Shown: in pieces, positions 34,295-45,379 of the stretch
How the letters are laid out: each line of letters begins with the position of its first letter
Numbering within the stretch: the first letter of the stretch is position 1
Source: Thuidium tamariscinum
Lineage: Eukaryota; Streptophyta; Bryopsida; Hypnales; Thuidiaceae
Direction: 5' to 3'
NCBI GenBank assembly: GCA_947034885.2
Contig: OX344750.2
Location: forward strand, 12,642,053 to 12,706,052
DNA: 64,000 bases
Program-made: the position numbers and the translations under genes
Notes under the pieces: generated by a model
The model's database searches: none
The model's input: the letters and a program-made list of their open reading frames with translations, nothing else
Told to the model about the DNA's origin: nothing

Positions 34295-35407
34295 GTAGAG
34301 AATCCGACCCATTTCCAACCACTTAAGCAATTATGGGTCGTGGCAAGAAACACTTACCGGTTTTGGCTCAAAATGGCTCAAAATGAGTGAGTCCTGTGAG
34401 TCTTGTGACCCTTTGAAATAAATTTTTTTTAAATTGAAAAAAATATGGATAATTTGAAGAGCAATGAGAATATTATGTCTCTTGAAATTCAGACCTAAGA
34501 AATTTTTTCTCTAAATGTTATAGACAATGGAAAATACAATGAAAATAGCTCTTTTTTCACTAATTTGGTAAAAATAGTAAAAAAATTCAAAAAATTCAAA
34601 TGAAAAAACATTTTTTCTCCAAGTAAAGGTCTTTCTTTTCCAACAAATTTCATCTTTGGAAAAAATAAATTCTATTCTCTACACTTGTGCAAAGTCAGCC
34701 ACTTTGACGACATGTGGAGGTTGAACAATATATTATTTTCAAAAAATCTCTTGGTGGTATTGTGTAACTTTAGGTGAGGTCCTTGCATGCCAATTTTCAG
34801 CTCAAAATTTTCATTTTTGGGTCAAAAATAGGACTAAAACCCCCCAAAATGGCCAAAGTAGACACCCAATTGGGGTAGTTTAAAAATAGTAAATTAATTT
34901 CTTAAAAATTGAAAAAATTACACAAAATGTAAAACTTCTGTAGTCACCTTCATTTCAAGTTTCAAGTCAAATGAACAAAAGATGAAAAAGTTATGAGTAA
35001 AAAACTACCTCCTAAAGGTCAAGGGGACATAAAAAAGGACAAGTGTTTCTTGCCAAAGCCCTTATGCATATTTCAAGTGCAAATTTTTTGGATGAAATTT
35101 TTTTTCCATATAGAAAAATAGAGTTTAAAAGACTATATATTTTTTCAAAATTTTATCACACAAAATGTAATTACTGTGGATTTTTTACTCAAAGATTTTC
35201 TATGACCTATAATAGTGATATAGACCTTTCTATTTGTGACCGTAGACTAATTGCAAAATTGACCTAGGGTTGGTTGCAATATTAAGAGCCTTACAACCAA
35301 TCATAATGTACCACAACTACTCCGGGCTTTGTGCCACAACTTCACGGAAAGAAAAGAGTCTATAGATTGGAAATAGGGGGTGGTTGGAAATGGGTCGGAT
35401 ACTCTAC
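34295..35407. mobile_element. MITE-like element D with 28-bp inverted ends, interrupted by element B
   Basis: Left end 34295-34322 (GTAGAGAATCCGACCCATTT...) and right end 35380-35407 are inverted repeats of 28 bp with one mismatch. Without the 727-bp element B and its TSD the unit is about 380 bp. No clear TSD was found. A GC-richer patch (ACCACAACTACTCCGGGC) lies near the right end. Confidence 0.7.
34335..35061 (+). mobile_element. MITE-like element B (727 bp), same family as A and C
   Basis: Ends GGGTCGTGGCAAGAAACACT and the complement of GGGCTTTGGCAAGAAACACT; TSD TTAT at 34331-34334 and 35062-35065. The interior aligns with A in the same orientation and with C in reverse. Shared segments include one matching ATGGCCAAAGTAGACACCCA and the terminal block ACAAGTGTTTCTTGCC. 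Non-coding. Confidence 0.88.
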
Positions 35408-35598
35408 ACCTCCAAGTTGACAAGCACAGACATTCCAAAACATCCTATTTGTGTCACATATTCCTTGTAAGACAATGCTATGAAATTTTTTCCTATGAAA
35501 AAAATCTTGGGGCATGAAGGTATATTATCAACTTAGTTGGCATGTCATAGGAATATGGATGTCATCAATTGCACCAACTATGTTTGGTAAGCCAATAA

Positions 35599-36315
35599 AG
35601 GTTGTTGCAAGAAACACTTGTTCTATTTCGGTGTCCCCTAGGCTTTAGATAGGTGGTTTTTTGCTCATAACTTTTACATAGTATGTCCATTTTTTATAAT
35701 ATTTGAAAAGAAGGTACATACACTAGTTATAGACATTGTGCAATTTTTATTAAAATTTTAATTTAGTTTACTATTTTCAAACTGACCTCGATTGGATGTC
35801 TATCTTAGCCATTTTCAGGAATTTTAGTACTATTTCCAATCCTAAATTGCAAATTTGAAGGTCAAAATTGGATTACAAAGACTACTACAAGCTTGTGAAG
35901 AGATTTTCTAAAAATAGTAAAGTATCCACCTTCCACATGTCCTCAAAGTGCACTACCAAGGTTCACTTGTAGAGAATACAAAATACTTTTCTTAAAGATG
36001 AAAATGGGAAAGAAGAAGCACCTTCAAATTAGAAAAAATGGATATTTTAAATTTATCTTTTTAAATTTTTTTACTATTTAAGAAAATCAAATTCCAAAAT
36101 ATCTATTCTCTTACATTTTTCATCATTGTTTGAGAGGATATTACTTTTAGAGATAAATTTCTTTTAGATTAGAATTTTTACCCACATAATATTTAGAATG
36201 CTTTACAAATTATCCATATTTTATTTTATTTAGAAAAACTTACTCCAAAAGTCACAATTCTATAGTACTCATGCTATTTTGAGCCAAAAATGATAACTAT
36301 TTCTTGCAAATACCC
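35599..36315 (-). mobile_element. MITE-like element C (717 bp), inverted relative to B
   Basis: The left end AGGTTGTTGCAAGAAACACT corresponds to the right end of B; the right end is the complement of GGGTATTTGCAAGAAATAG. The flanks are ATAA (35595-35598) and GTAA (36316-36319), a 4-bp TSD with one change. The interior follows B's reverse complement for hundreds of bases (GGTGTCCCCTAGGCTTTAG, then GGATGTCTATCTTAGCCATT). Confidence 0.85.
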
Positions 36316-36319
36316 GTAA

Positions 36320-37552
36320 TGTCTCTAAAATTTTCTATGATGCTCTACAATTGATCACCATGAAGTGGAAAATAATCCATCCTCTGCAATTCCTAGTACT
36401 CAACAAACAATTATAGTATATTTGCAGATTGTAGACTTATTGCAACCATACATTTGCTAATCAATATTAAAAAGAATTTATCAGAATTGGAGGTTTTATA
36501 AATGTAACCACAATAGGATGTAGGTAAGGTGTTAACAAGTCAACTAAATCTTTAAATGCTAAAAATTCCATATGATAAATTTGTTGATACTTCATATCTA
36601 ATATTTGCAAAGACATGTGCCAAACATCACTTTCTACAATGTTGTAATGAATGTAGTAGCATGGCTCAATCCACCACATGTGATGTGAAAAATGTTATTT
36701 TCAAATAATGACTGCAATAATGAGTAGCAAATGTCGTATTGAGTGACCTCCATGAATTTGAATTGCTTGCAACAAACAACATCTATGTCATTTGAAGATC
36801 AAGAGAACAACTATGAAAGCAAAAGAAATCAAGAGGCTTTGGTTGGCCATATTTGCACTCTCTCCTCTCCTACAATCTTTGGTACTACTTATCTTGAAGC
36901 CAAGTAAATACTAGGGGTAGTCACGACTCTCCCGAGAACCGTTTTTTGTGAAGTCAGAGAAATCAATGAGGCAAAAGTGCAGCCAATCATGAGTTGTTCC
37001 GCATGAAGGAGCCGTGACACCCCTCGCAACAATTCCGCAAGAATTTCTGACTTGCACAGCTCGGTTGGGAGTTCCTTGCGCCAAGTTGAGGGCTTCAAGA
37101 AATTCCATGAGAAATTTTTCAAAAACGCCATTTCTTCACCCATAGAGGAGAAGAAATGGCACCCCGATTTCTCTGAGAATTTCACATCCGCCTTTCACTT
37201 TGGGTGCACCACGTACTCTTTCTCATGGAATTCTGAGGACTTCTCAAGTGCTGTGACAATCCCTACTGAGAAATATAAGTCCCATGATTGCTTCAAGCGC
37301 AACTTTGAATTTCTACCAAACTATCCAGTAGCAATGTAACCAAATTTTTTAAAGAATTTTGGTGAATTTTTCAAAATTTTGTCAGTTTCTAGGGTTGTTT
37401 CGAGCGCAGTTCACAACATCCTGCTTTGCTCACCACTAACTTAATCACGAGGTTAGTTACCTCCATCACAATAACGTACTTTGTTGCATAAGAGGATTTT
37501 TCAGGGCTTTAGGAGACCGTTTCAGCCCTGTTCCCCTGTCTGCGAACGCGTC
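36320..37552. other. Unassigned intergenic DNA
   Basis: 36320-36890 is AT-rich with nothing recognisable. 36900-37345 is GC-richer and gives overlapping frames of 65-98 codons on both strands, without a recognised domain or splice pattern, so I do not call a gene. 37346-37552 contains no notable frame. Confidence 0.4.
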
Positions 37553-37783
37553 AGATAAATTAATAATAATAAAATAATAAAATAATAATAAAATAATAAA
37601 ATAATTTTTTTATATTAAAATATTATTAAAAAAATTTAAAAATAATAAAATAATTTTTTTATATTAAAATATTATTAAAAAAATTTAAAAATAATAAAAA
37701 AATAATTTTTTTTTCAAAAAAAAATATTAAAATATTAATTAAATATGATTATCTGATGTGGCAGTCTCTTGGCCACATCAGAT
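37553..37783. repeat. (TAA/AAAT)n low-complexity block and adjoining 12-bp hairpin
   Basis: 37558-37740 is almost pure A/T built from ATAATAAAATAATAAA and TTTTTTATATTAAAATATTA words, partly duplicated. A 12-bp hairpin, ATCTGATGTGGC / GCCACATCAGAT, sits at 37751-37783. Confidence 0.8.
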
Positions 37784-39609
37784 CGCCTCAGTGGCAGCGT
37801 TCAGAGAGTTCCCACGGCCTGAGAACTCACGGTCTTCCAATAAATTGTGGGAGATTCAGCATGCAGAACTTTTACCCTCAGTTGAGCCGCGCAGGCAGGA
37901 GACTCGGCTAGTGCAGCAGCCCTACTTATGTGCAGATTGGGATTCATTTCGTTGCAGTCTCTGGAGAGCGAGTTTGTTGGAAGATTAGCGCCTGTTTGAT
38001 TGATTTGTATGTGAACAGATTTTTTCTCTTGGCTTTTGCGTATCAAGCAAAGGTAAGTATGGTGTTGTTATGTGGCGGCCGCTTCATGGGGTCACTTGAC
38101 TTCAGGGTGTTAATCCTTTGTTTCTTCCTGACACCGTCTTTTGTCCTTACGGTTCGGCTGTTTGGGATACAAGGTCGGTAACTGAGGTGGAGTTGAGATT
38201 TGAGAAGGATGCAGTGTGTGTTGCTTTGCAAAGCCTGAGTTCTTTATATAACCGGTGGTTTTTTCTCTTTGATTTTGTCGCTGTGTGACTCGCCAGCGTT
38301 GCGCTATGCATTTTAGTGCGCTTTGCATTTAGTTTCGTCACAACACGTGGTTTGGTGAATAGTTTCTGTGACATCTAGCCGTTGCATTAAATCCTGCGGG
38401 ATTTCTCTTCTTCCTTTGCATCCCTTTTGTCTCAGCCTGAGTGTTGTCAGAGTTTCCTTCGCTGAAGGGGAGTGTGAGATTGTGAGGAGAGGCGAGAGTA
38501 AGAGACTGCAGTTGCATGCCGAGCGTTGAATTCGTAATTGCTTATAAAGGTGTGTGTGACCTTGGTTTTCATCACTCCAGCTTTGGGGTTTGCACCTCTT
38601 TTTATTGAACCCGTTACTCCAGCACTCCGTGTGGTGTTTCGTAAAGTAATTAGATTTTATTGAAGGTTTAGGGGGCGGTAGTAGACTGGCAGGTTCTTTT
38701 GGTAAGTAGAGATTGTACGAGGTTGTGTCATTTGATGTCTTAGTAATGCACGTGCTTGCATCAACGTCGTTGGCCATCGTGGTAGTTAGTTTAGTGCTTC
38801 CCTGGACTTGCATTACGTTTTTAGTCGTCTGGTCTAACTTAGCCATACAGAGCTTTTTCTTCGCTGGCTCTGTCACCAAGTTGCAGGGAGTTCCCCTTGC
38901 AGACAGATATCCATGCAACTCCGTCTCTCTCAGTCTGCAACACGGAGTCTTTTCTTTGCCTATAGCGGCACTTCTAGACTCTCTCTCCCTCCTTCTGAAG
39001 CTCTTCTTCTGAAGCTGCAAGGGAACGTTTTGACAAAGAAGTTGAAGGGCTGTGTGTCGGTACAGAGGATCTTTAAAGCTGAAGTTTCTGTTGGTGTTGT
39101 GCTAAACGTGACTTTTTATTTATTGTTTGGTGGTGGGTTTTCAGTGGCAGAACCTGTAGCTGCTGTGTAAATCACTAACTAGGTTGCTTGGATTATTGCA
39201 ACGACTGCTATGCACCCGCTTCTTTAGAATGTTGGCGATCCCCGTTTTGCACTAGACTGTTTGCAATCTAATCATCTAATCTTTCTTTCAAACTGTCGTA
39301 AAGTTGTTGGTTTAGTATGTTTTTGAAAGCGAAGAGTTTTTGTTATTGGGATCGCGACGTTGTTTAGATTGGTGTCGAGAATTTTGGGAAGGTTTTTGGT
39401 AGAATTCAAAGTTGATGATCCAAACCGCTAACCCAGCGTAGCTCGTCTCAGCTCCTGCGCCTTGCGGCCCGCACATCGATCCGCCACCTGGCCAGGCGGA
39501 TGGCGGGACCACAAACTGGTCATGTGCGTTAAACCGGTGTGAAAGGGTTCGTCTCTTGCACACGCCCCCCGTCGAGCTTTTCAAGCGGCCTGTGTCCCGC
39601 CCCATTCCA
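37784..39609. other. GC-richer transcript-like region without a supported gene
   Basis: Composition is gene-like (mixed, CT-rich) and frames occur on both strands, the longest a 235-codon minus-strand frame at 39020-38313. None shows a recognisable domain, and the frames overlap each other. The stretch could be a non-coding transcript, untranslated exons or a degenerate element. TATATAACC at about 38257 could be a TATA-like site. Confidence 0.35.
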
Positions 39610-39619
39610 GCTTCGTCGC

Positions 39620-41141
39620 GGCCAGGGCGAATTGACCCCCTTATTGCCCCGAATTGGATGGATGGAGGGCATAAGGGGGTCTGTTTTCTGTCCTCGGGCC
39701 TTCCCTCCGACCTCCCTTCCCTTCAGCCTTCCTTTTCCTACGACCTCCCTTCCCCTCCGACCTACTTCCCCTCTCCCAACGACCTCCTGCCCCCTCCCTC
39801 CTCTGCTCTTCCCCCTCGGACTGTCGCAGACCTCTTGTCCGCAGCTCTGGTCCGCAGCTCTCGTTGTTGTTTTGGATTAGTTTGTTTTTTTAAAATCATT
39901 GTTGTAATATGTTAGAACAAGGATATGGAACTTCAATATCGTGATACTGGAGAGGTGTTTTCGATCTTCTTCAGGCTGCGTGGAAGATGGATCTGGTCCG
40001 ATAAAGCTGGATCTAGTTGAAGTGGCCTGTGCCTAACTAGGACTTTGCTGCCCTGAAAGAGAACTTCACCAACGTGGATCTAGACGAAACGCGCTCTCAG
40101 GGCTCATACAATCGGCAGAGTCTACGCTCCGATTCATTAACTTGTGACCTGGGGCATGGTTGCAAACCACCATACAAATATTATATTAAGAAAAAAAGAA
40201 TCGTAAAGCAATTCCATCTGCCGTGTTCTCGTCTTTTCCACAGCCGAGTGGGCAATAGCGTGCTCCCTCAGTCCATCACATTTGGGAGCCTACAGTACAA
40301 GCTGGGTGTGTATGTTTCAATGAATGATCAGTCAGTCGAGGCAACGAAGTCTAGCAAATTTTGCATAATATCTCTTGATGCTTTGGTAATACATTACAGT
40401 TTTAAGGATTCTCTCCATATCCTCAACTATTTTTCATACAGAGTCTCCAAAAACTAGGTTGAATAATCAAATTTCTTCCTTCCATTTTCTACAAACTTGT
40501 AGTTGGAATTACAAATTGGAGTCGAAATGTATGAAATGGTAGCACCGTGTCTCACTTACCCCAGAATTCAAATTACCAAGGAATAAAATCCTCACTGAAC
40601 GTGTCAGGGTGGTGCGAATGGAAGTCATGTGACCGGGAGCAGATGCTGGAACGTGAATCTTTACAAGCACGTAATTATGGCATTGCAAAGCTGAAAGCTA
40701 TTTTGGCACTCTGAGTTGCACCTATGCAAGGAATTGATGAAATTGACAGGTTTGAAGAGGATTTGGATGATGGTTTCGTGAACCGAAGGGTGTTGTCATA
40801 AGTTTCAACAAATAACTTTTAATAATATTCATTAACTACAATAGGTTTGGGCTTGATCGAAACTGTTGATTTCATAGTATACCGTCCCTCTGTCTATTGT
40901 ATCATCACAACAAGAGCTGCGGACAAGAGGCCTGCGACAGTCTGTGGGGAAGAGCAGAGGTCGGAGGGGGCAGGAGGTCGCTGGGAGAGGGGAAGTAGGT
41001 CGGAGGGGAAAGGGAGGTCGTGGGAAAAGGAAGGCTGAAGGGAAGGGAGGTCGGAGGGAAGGCCCGAGGACAGAAAACAGACCCCCTTATGCCCTCCATC
41101 CATCCAATTCGGGGCAATAAGGGGGTCAATTCGCCCTGGCC
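39620..41141. mobile_element. Mutator-like non-autonomous element with about 240-bp inverted ends
   Basis: Left end 39620-39870 and right end 40907-41141 are long, closely matching inverted repeats beginning GGCCAGGGCGAATTGACC. They are flanked by an exact 10-bp duplication, GCTTCGTCGC at 39610-39619 and 41142-41151. Long ends with a 9-11 bp TSD are typical of Mutator-like elements. The ends are polypyrimidine (CCTTCCCTCCGACC) and produce unrelated open frames. The about 1-kb interior (39871-40906) has no transposase; it may be captured host DNA. Confidence 0.83.
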
Positions 41142-41964
41142 GCTTCGTCGCTGCCCAGAAAAACTTCGTCTCTTGCCCGTCCCTGTGGGTCATACTGTAC
41201 CCGGCTCCGGTCTTGCCATCTTCCCGCCTTCCCGAAGCAAAGTTTGTTTCTTCAATCACCTTCTCGCGACCAGCATGGCTATGAAAGGGATGTTTTGCAG
41301 AACCTCAGAGTTATAAGGAAACTCTCCCCTGTGAAACTCTCCCCTGTGAAAGTTGTGAAAGGACTAGGTAACTGCAAAGTAGGACCTACCGAGCCACGGG
41401 GCGGCGAGGTTGGTACTGACCAACGATTATTTTTGGTAACTTGGACTGCTTTGCAGTTACCGGACATAATGTCAATGTCTATTTGATTTCTTTGATTGTT
41501 GAACCAATCAAAACATGCCACAACAGTAATAGTCTCGTCCATTTAGATTTAGATTTTGTTAGGTACGTGAATCTTAGTAAGTTGCACTTACTAAGTTAAT
41601 ATCGGTTGGTAGAGGAAGAGATTTCTCCCAGATTTCTCTCATTTCTATACCAATGAAATCTCTAATTCATACCCACCTTGCTGAAGATTTGCACAAGGCA
41701 AGCACTGAACATTATCAGTCTTAATCTGCCTCTCCTTAACCAATTGAAGCATGCCACGACAGGAGAACTCTCCTGCATTGACATTAAGTTAGAGATAATG
41801 ATGAGATTGCGAGGAAGGTGCGTCGGCAAGCTACAGTACAAGAGCAGCCTTTTAATACTACTTCTCTTTCAATAATAATTCTCTTTCCCCCTTTCGAAGA
41901 AAAACCACCATGGGTATATGCTCATCGTCCCCGCTCGGAGGTTAACTTAGTTGCTAGAGTCTGT

Positions 41965-44900
41965 CCGTCGCTGTGTTTCGATCATGCTTCCATCCTTCAG
42001 AAAGATCGCAGCCCCGTTGGTAGTCCACATGCTTGCTCTTCAGCAGCTGAATTAAGAAGTAGCTCAGTTAGTGCCCGGGAACTACGTGCGTTCTCGATCA
42101 AGGCCAAAAATCTCATGCTTCGCACCCTTCAGGACTGTTTCCCGCTTCCGGTGTTGAGTTCTTCCCCTTCCACAAATGGTCTAATTCTTGTACTGCTCTG
42201 TATGGTTTACTTCCCCTTCCGACTTTTGCATTCCGAATACAGAGATTTTGGCAGAATTTCAAGTCGTACGTGTCAAATATCAGTGTGCAATTGCTAGCTA
42301 GCTGCTCTTTGATTCATTAAAAGCCTTTTCAAGTAGTGGTCGGGGTGGTAAACTCAGCATTAGATATGTCTGAAATGATGATGCACTGACACTTTCGTGT
42401 ATCAGAAGAAGAGGAAGCAGAAGGGAAGGACTGGTGCTGCCGGCGACGTTGGAAATCTAAGGGGACATGTTCGTAATTAATTTATTACCGCTTCAATTCT
42501 ATGTTTTCTCAATTAATCTATCATGAAGAGGGTGATCGATCTAATTAATGCCACTGACTGCATTATTTGCGTTGATTCTGACAGCAAACTCTGAATAATT
42601 GTGTCGCAGATCGATCGAGCTGGGTCGAAGTAAATTGTGAACTGGTTGGCAGACGCGATGGGAGCCAGTTTGTGGGATCAAGTGTGGCTGCCGCTGTTGA
42701 TTGGCCTTGCCATTCAGTTTGCAGCCACTGCTCTCTGTTTCCTGAGCGTCCGACTTTGGAACTGCTTGATGCAACAAATAAAGACACAGACAGCAGGTCT
42801 GATCGATGCCTCTTTCCTGAATTTCATTTCTTCCTCAAATCCTAGGATTGCTCTTGGCGTACTGCTCGGCGTTTCTGTTGAAGTGCTTCCCTCTAGTAAA
42901 CTTTAAAGATTAAAGACTCCGACGAAAAAAATTCGGCTGCTCTGTCTTCCTCTGTGCAAAATGTATGATGACATTTTAACTTCCTTCTTGCTCAGTCAGG
43001 GAAAGTGCTCACGATCAGCCCCTCCCTGATAGTGGTGCTGCTGCTCATGCAAATGCCACGCCAGATTTGGAAACGGAGAACGGCTATGGCCCTGCTGAAG
43101 GTGAGATTTTTTCTTGCTCCTTTTGAGGTCCAGGATTTGTGAACTTCTTATCAAATCTATGAACTTGAACCTTGAATGCTAATCCTTCGATCGGTACAAA
43201 ACAGTAAGACAAAATACTGGGATATCTTTCGACTGTTTCCTTATTACTGATGCTGGTGAAAGAAAATATTTACAGGTGATGTAATATCTCACTGCTTGTC
43301 TCTAAGCCATAGGGAACCCTCAGTAGCCCACTGTTTCTTTCTCGTGGACTCCGAGAAATTGATAACTATACTAACACTACAAGTGGAACAGGGGAAGATC
43401 AAGACTGAGGAGACGAACGTGGATAATCCTGTCGGAGTGTGTGAGGCTTAAGATTGTTCGTGTTTTTTTATTTGCTTCCTGATTTCTTGATCAGATTTGT
43501 TGACTTCCTTATTTGTTGATGCACAGTTGGTGAGTCCATGGCTGAGTCTGAATTGGAGCTGGGAATTGTGAATGGCGGCGAAGGTGAGAAATGCTGCACA
43601 GACAATTCTCTACACCACTCTCCGTGCTGCACCGCGATCATTTCTTTGAGAATAGACTCTGTTGTTGAAACTCAAGCATGTGGTACGTAGATGGTTGTGC
43701 TGAACTTGAACATCCTCCACTCGTCAGTGGATTTAGAACTTCGGGGCATTCTGAAGATCTGTTGACGATGATCAATTTGAAAAGACTTAGTTCCGTCGAC
43801 GTTGACGTCTTTGCAGGAGGCTGCTGAATGAAGCTGCGCCCGTTGAGAAGGTTGTTGATGTTGGCCATGTTTGTTACACCGCTCCTGAAGCATTCTGTGG
43901 AAGCCCTTCGATCAGCATTTTTCTTCTCAAGAAAGTGAAGCTGCTGTTGATTCTGCACCGCTGAAGATACGCTGCATCTCTCCTTCAAGGATAAAGCGAG
44001 TAAGTTTGGGAGCGAGCATATGAGTGAGAAGATCTCCATCCCATATGGGTTCAAATAAATGAAGAGGATGTTTAGTAACACTTATGCTCCACATCTTCAG
44101 TAGAGGGAGCCTCTTGTCTAATCTTTTGCATTTAGGGCTCGGGAGGGGTACAACATTTGCATTGATGAAAGGATGTGCAATGGTCTTTTATAATGGATAT
44201 AGGGGCTTGGGTGGGGAGTAGAATGTTTTTGTGCAAGGCAGGTTGAAGTGGTAGTACTTAGTGCTTTCTATTTTACATTTGTACAACAAAATGTATAGTA
44301 TATGGCACATTTGATGGCAATGTTGCTTATATTATTTATAAAGAGTTTTATATATGTGTGATTTGGAGATGTTTAAATCTGACTTGAAGAAGAGTGTAGG
44401 AAGAGGTTGAATTTGTTGATCACTTTGAAAGATTTTGTATATCTATTTGAATCTTTAAAGCTTATATCCACATAATAAACTTCAAAATTCTTCATTGCAT
44501 ATGTTCTTCATTCGACTATTCATTAATGACATTCTTGAAGTATTACTTTTCAAATATGCAACTGTATATCTTTTATAAGTCTTAAAATCTAGAATAATTT
44601 CTAATAATTTCTAATATTTTCTATACTTCCCCCAAGTTACAAATTCTTTTGTAGAGTTTTGTAATAACCTTGAAGGTTTGAAGATAAAATGAAGAATATT
44701 CATACCAAATACAAAATATGTATAAATATCTAGTATTTTACCATGAATGCACATTTGTAGTGTACAACATTAGAGTGCAAACCAAGTTACTATGTAATTT
44801 TTAATTGTAGCATGCCACATAAAAATTGGTAGTCTAAAATAGTCTAAAATAGTGCCATTATGAATGTGCAAATTTAATGGAATGTTATGCTACTAGAATA

Positions 44901-45063
44901 TTGTCATTTGAACAAAATTCACCATTGATTTCATGTTCTTCTTCAAAACATTGACCAGCTGAAAGTATCAGTCTTCCCCCTCATTGTCTCCTCTACTTTG
45001 AGTCCACTCAATTCTATCAACCCAGTGCTCAATTAGAGAACCATTGCCTCGCTAAGAGAACAA
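41965..45063 (+). repeat. Duplicated gene region, copy 2 (uninterrupted)
   Basis: It aligns with 5390-7592 plus 31390-32083. It carries about 190 bp at 44548-44740 absent from copy 1. At 44177-44180 it has the unoccupied target site of MITE A. Confidence 0.88.
42658..43583 (+). CDS. Small membrane protein gene, copy 2, spliced (function unknown)
   Basis: Exon 1 starts at ATG 42658 (MGASLWDQVWLPLLIGLAIQ), with one hydrophobic segment and the conserved block GLIDASFLNFISSSNPRIAL. Unspliced it would stop at 42906. Inferred exon 2, 42996-43100, is bounded by TTGCTCAG and GAAG|GTGAG, encodes a leucine/methionine-rich, probably membrane-associated stretch (PSLIVVLLLMQMPRQIW) and keeps the nine codons lost in copy 1. 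Inferred exon 3, 43527-43583, is bounded by CACAG and GAAG|GTGAG and encodes ESMAESELELGIVN. Exon boundaries, lengths and acidic motif are conserved in both copies, which supports a real gene. More exons probably follow. A conserved upstream frame (SPVGSPHACSSAAE) at about 41965-42110 may be a 5' exon or leader. Confidence 0.5.
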
Positions 45064-45127
45064 AAAGAGAGTTCACCATCATGGCCTGTTTTCCACCATT
45101 TGAAGAACGGTAGAGATCGACAAAGCT

Positions 45128-45379
45128 TCAACAGTCCATTTCGTCGACCAAATTCAGGACTTCTTCCACGTTGTAACTTATATATCCCAGGACGCCCTTC
45201 ACTGTCTGATCACCAAGCTCCAGAAATCCAACGCAGAAAAACGATGCGATTATGAAGTACAGTACACCAGATTGATATTCATTCAATGCGAAAGCCGACC
45301 CAAGAATTAAAATCCACTGTCTCGCCCACTGCCCATGATCAGGCGCCTCTTCAGCCAGTCGTCGAGCAGAATTCCCCAT
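45128..45379 (-). CDS. Small hypothetical membrane protein, 83 aa
   Basis: The ATG at 45379 gives MGNSARRLAEEAPDHGQWAR, then a hydrophobic stretch (SGVLYFIIASFFCVGFLEL) and an acidic C-terminus. It has one probable membrane segment. It lies just beyond the end of duplicated copy 2 and on the opposite strand. No family was recognised, and it could be one exon of a longer gene. Codon composition is more balanced than in the AT-rich flanks, the main reason for listing it. Confidence 0.35.
   Translation of the reverse strand: MGNSARRLAEEAPDHGQWARQWILILGSAFALNEYQSGVLYFIIASFFCVGFLELGDQTVKGVLGYISYNVEEVLNLVDEMDC

Noticed and set aside
36889..37339. Overlapping 65-98 codon frames on both strands
   Set aside because: Mutually overlapping, no domain, no conserved copy in the window to support coding.
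38313..39020. 235-codon minus-strand frame as a protein gene
   Set aside because: No recognised domain, overlapped by frames on the other strand, and no splice or start context that favours it.
39539..39915. Proline/serine/leucine-rich frames, with near-identical peptides again at 40894-41259 on the other strand
   Set aside because: Both are translations of the polypyrimidine inverted ends of the Mutator-like element.
41367..41461. 13-bp inverted repeat GGTAACTGCAAAG / CTTTGCAGTTACC as transposon ends
   Set aside because: The 95-bp span has no TSD or second copy, so it is only a short hairpin.
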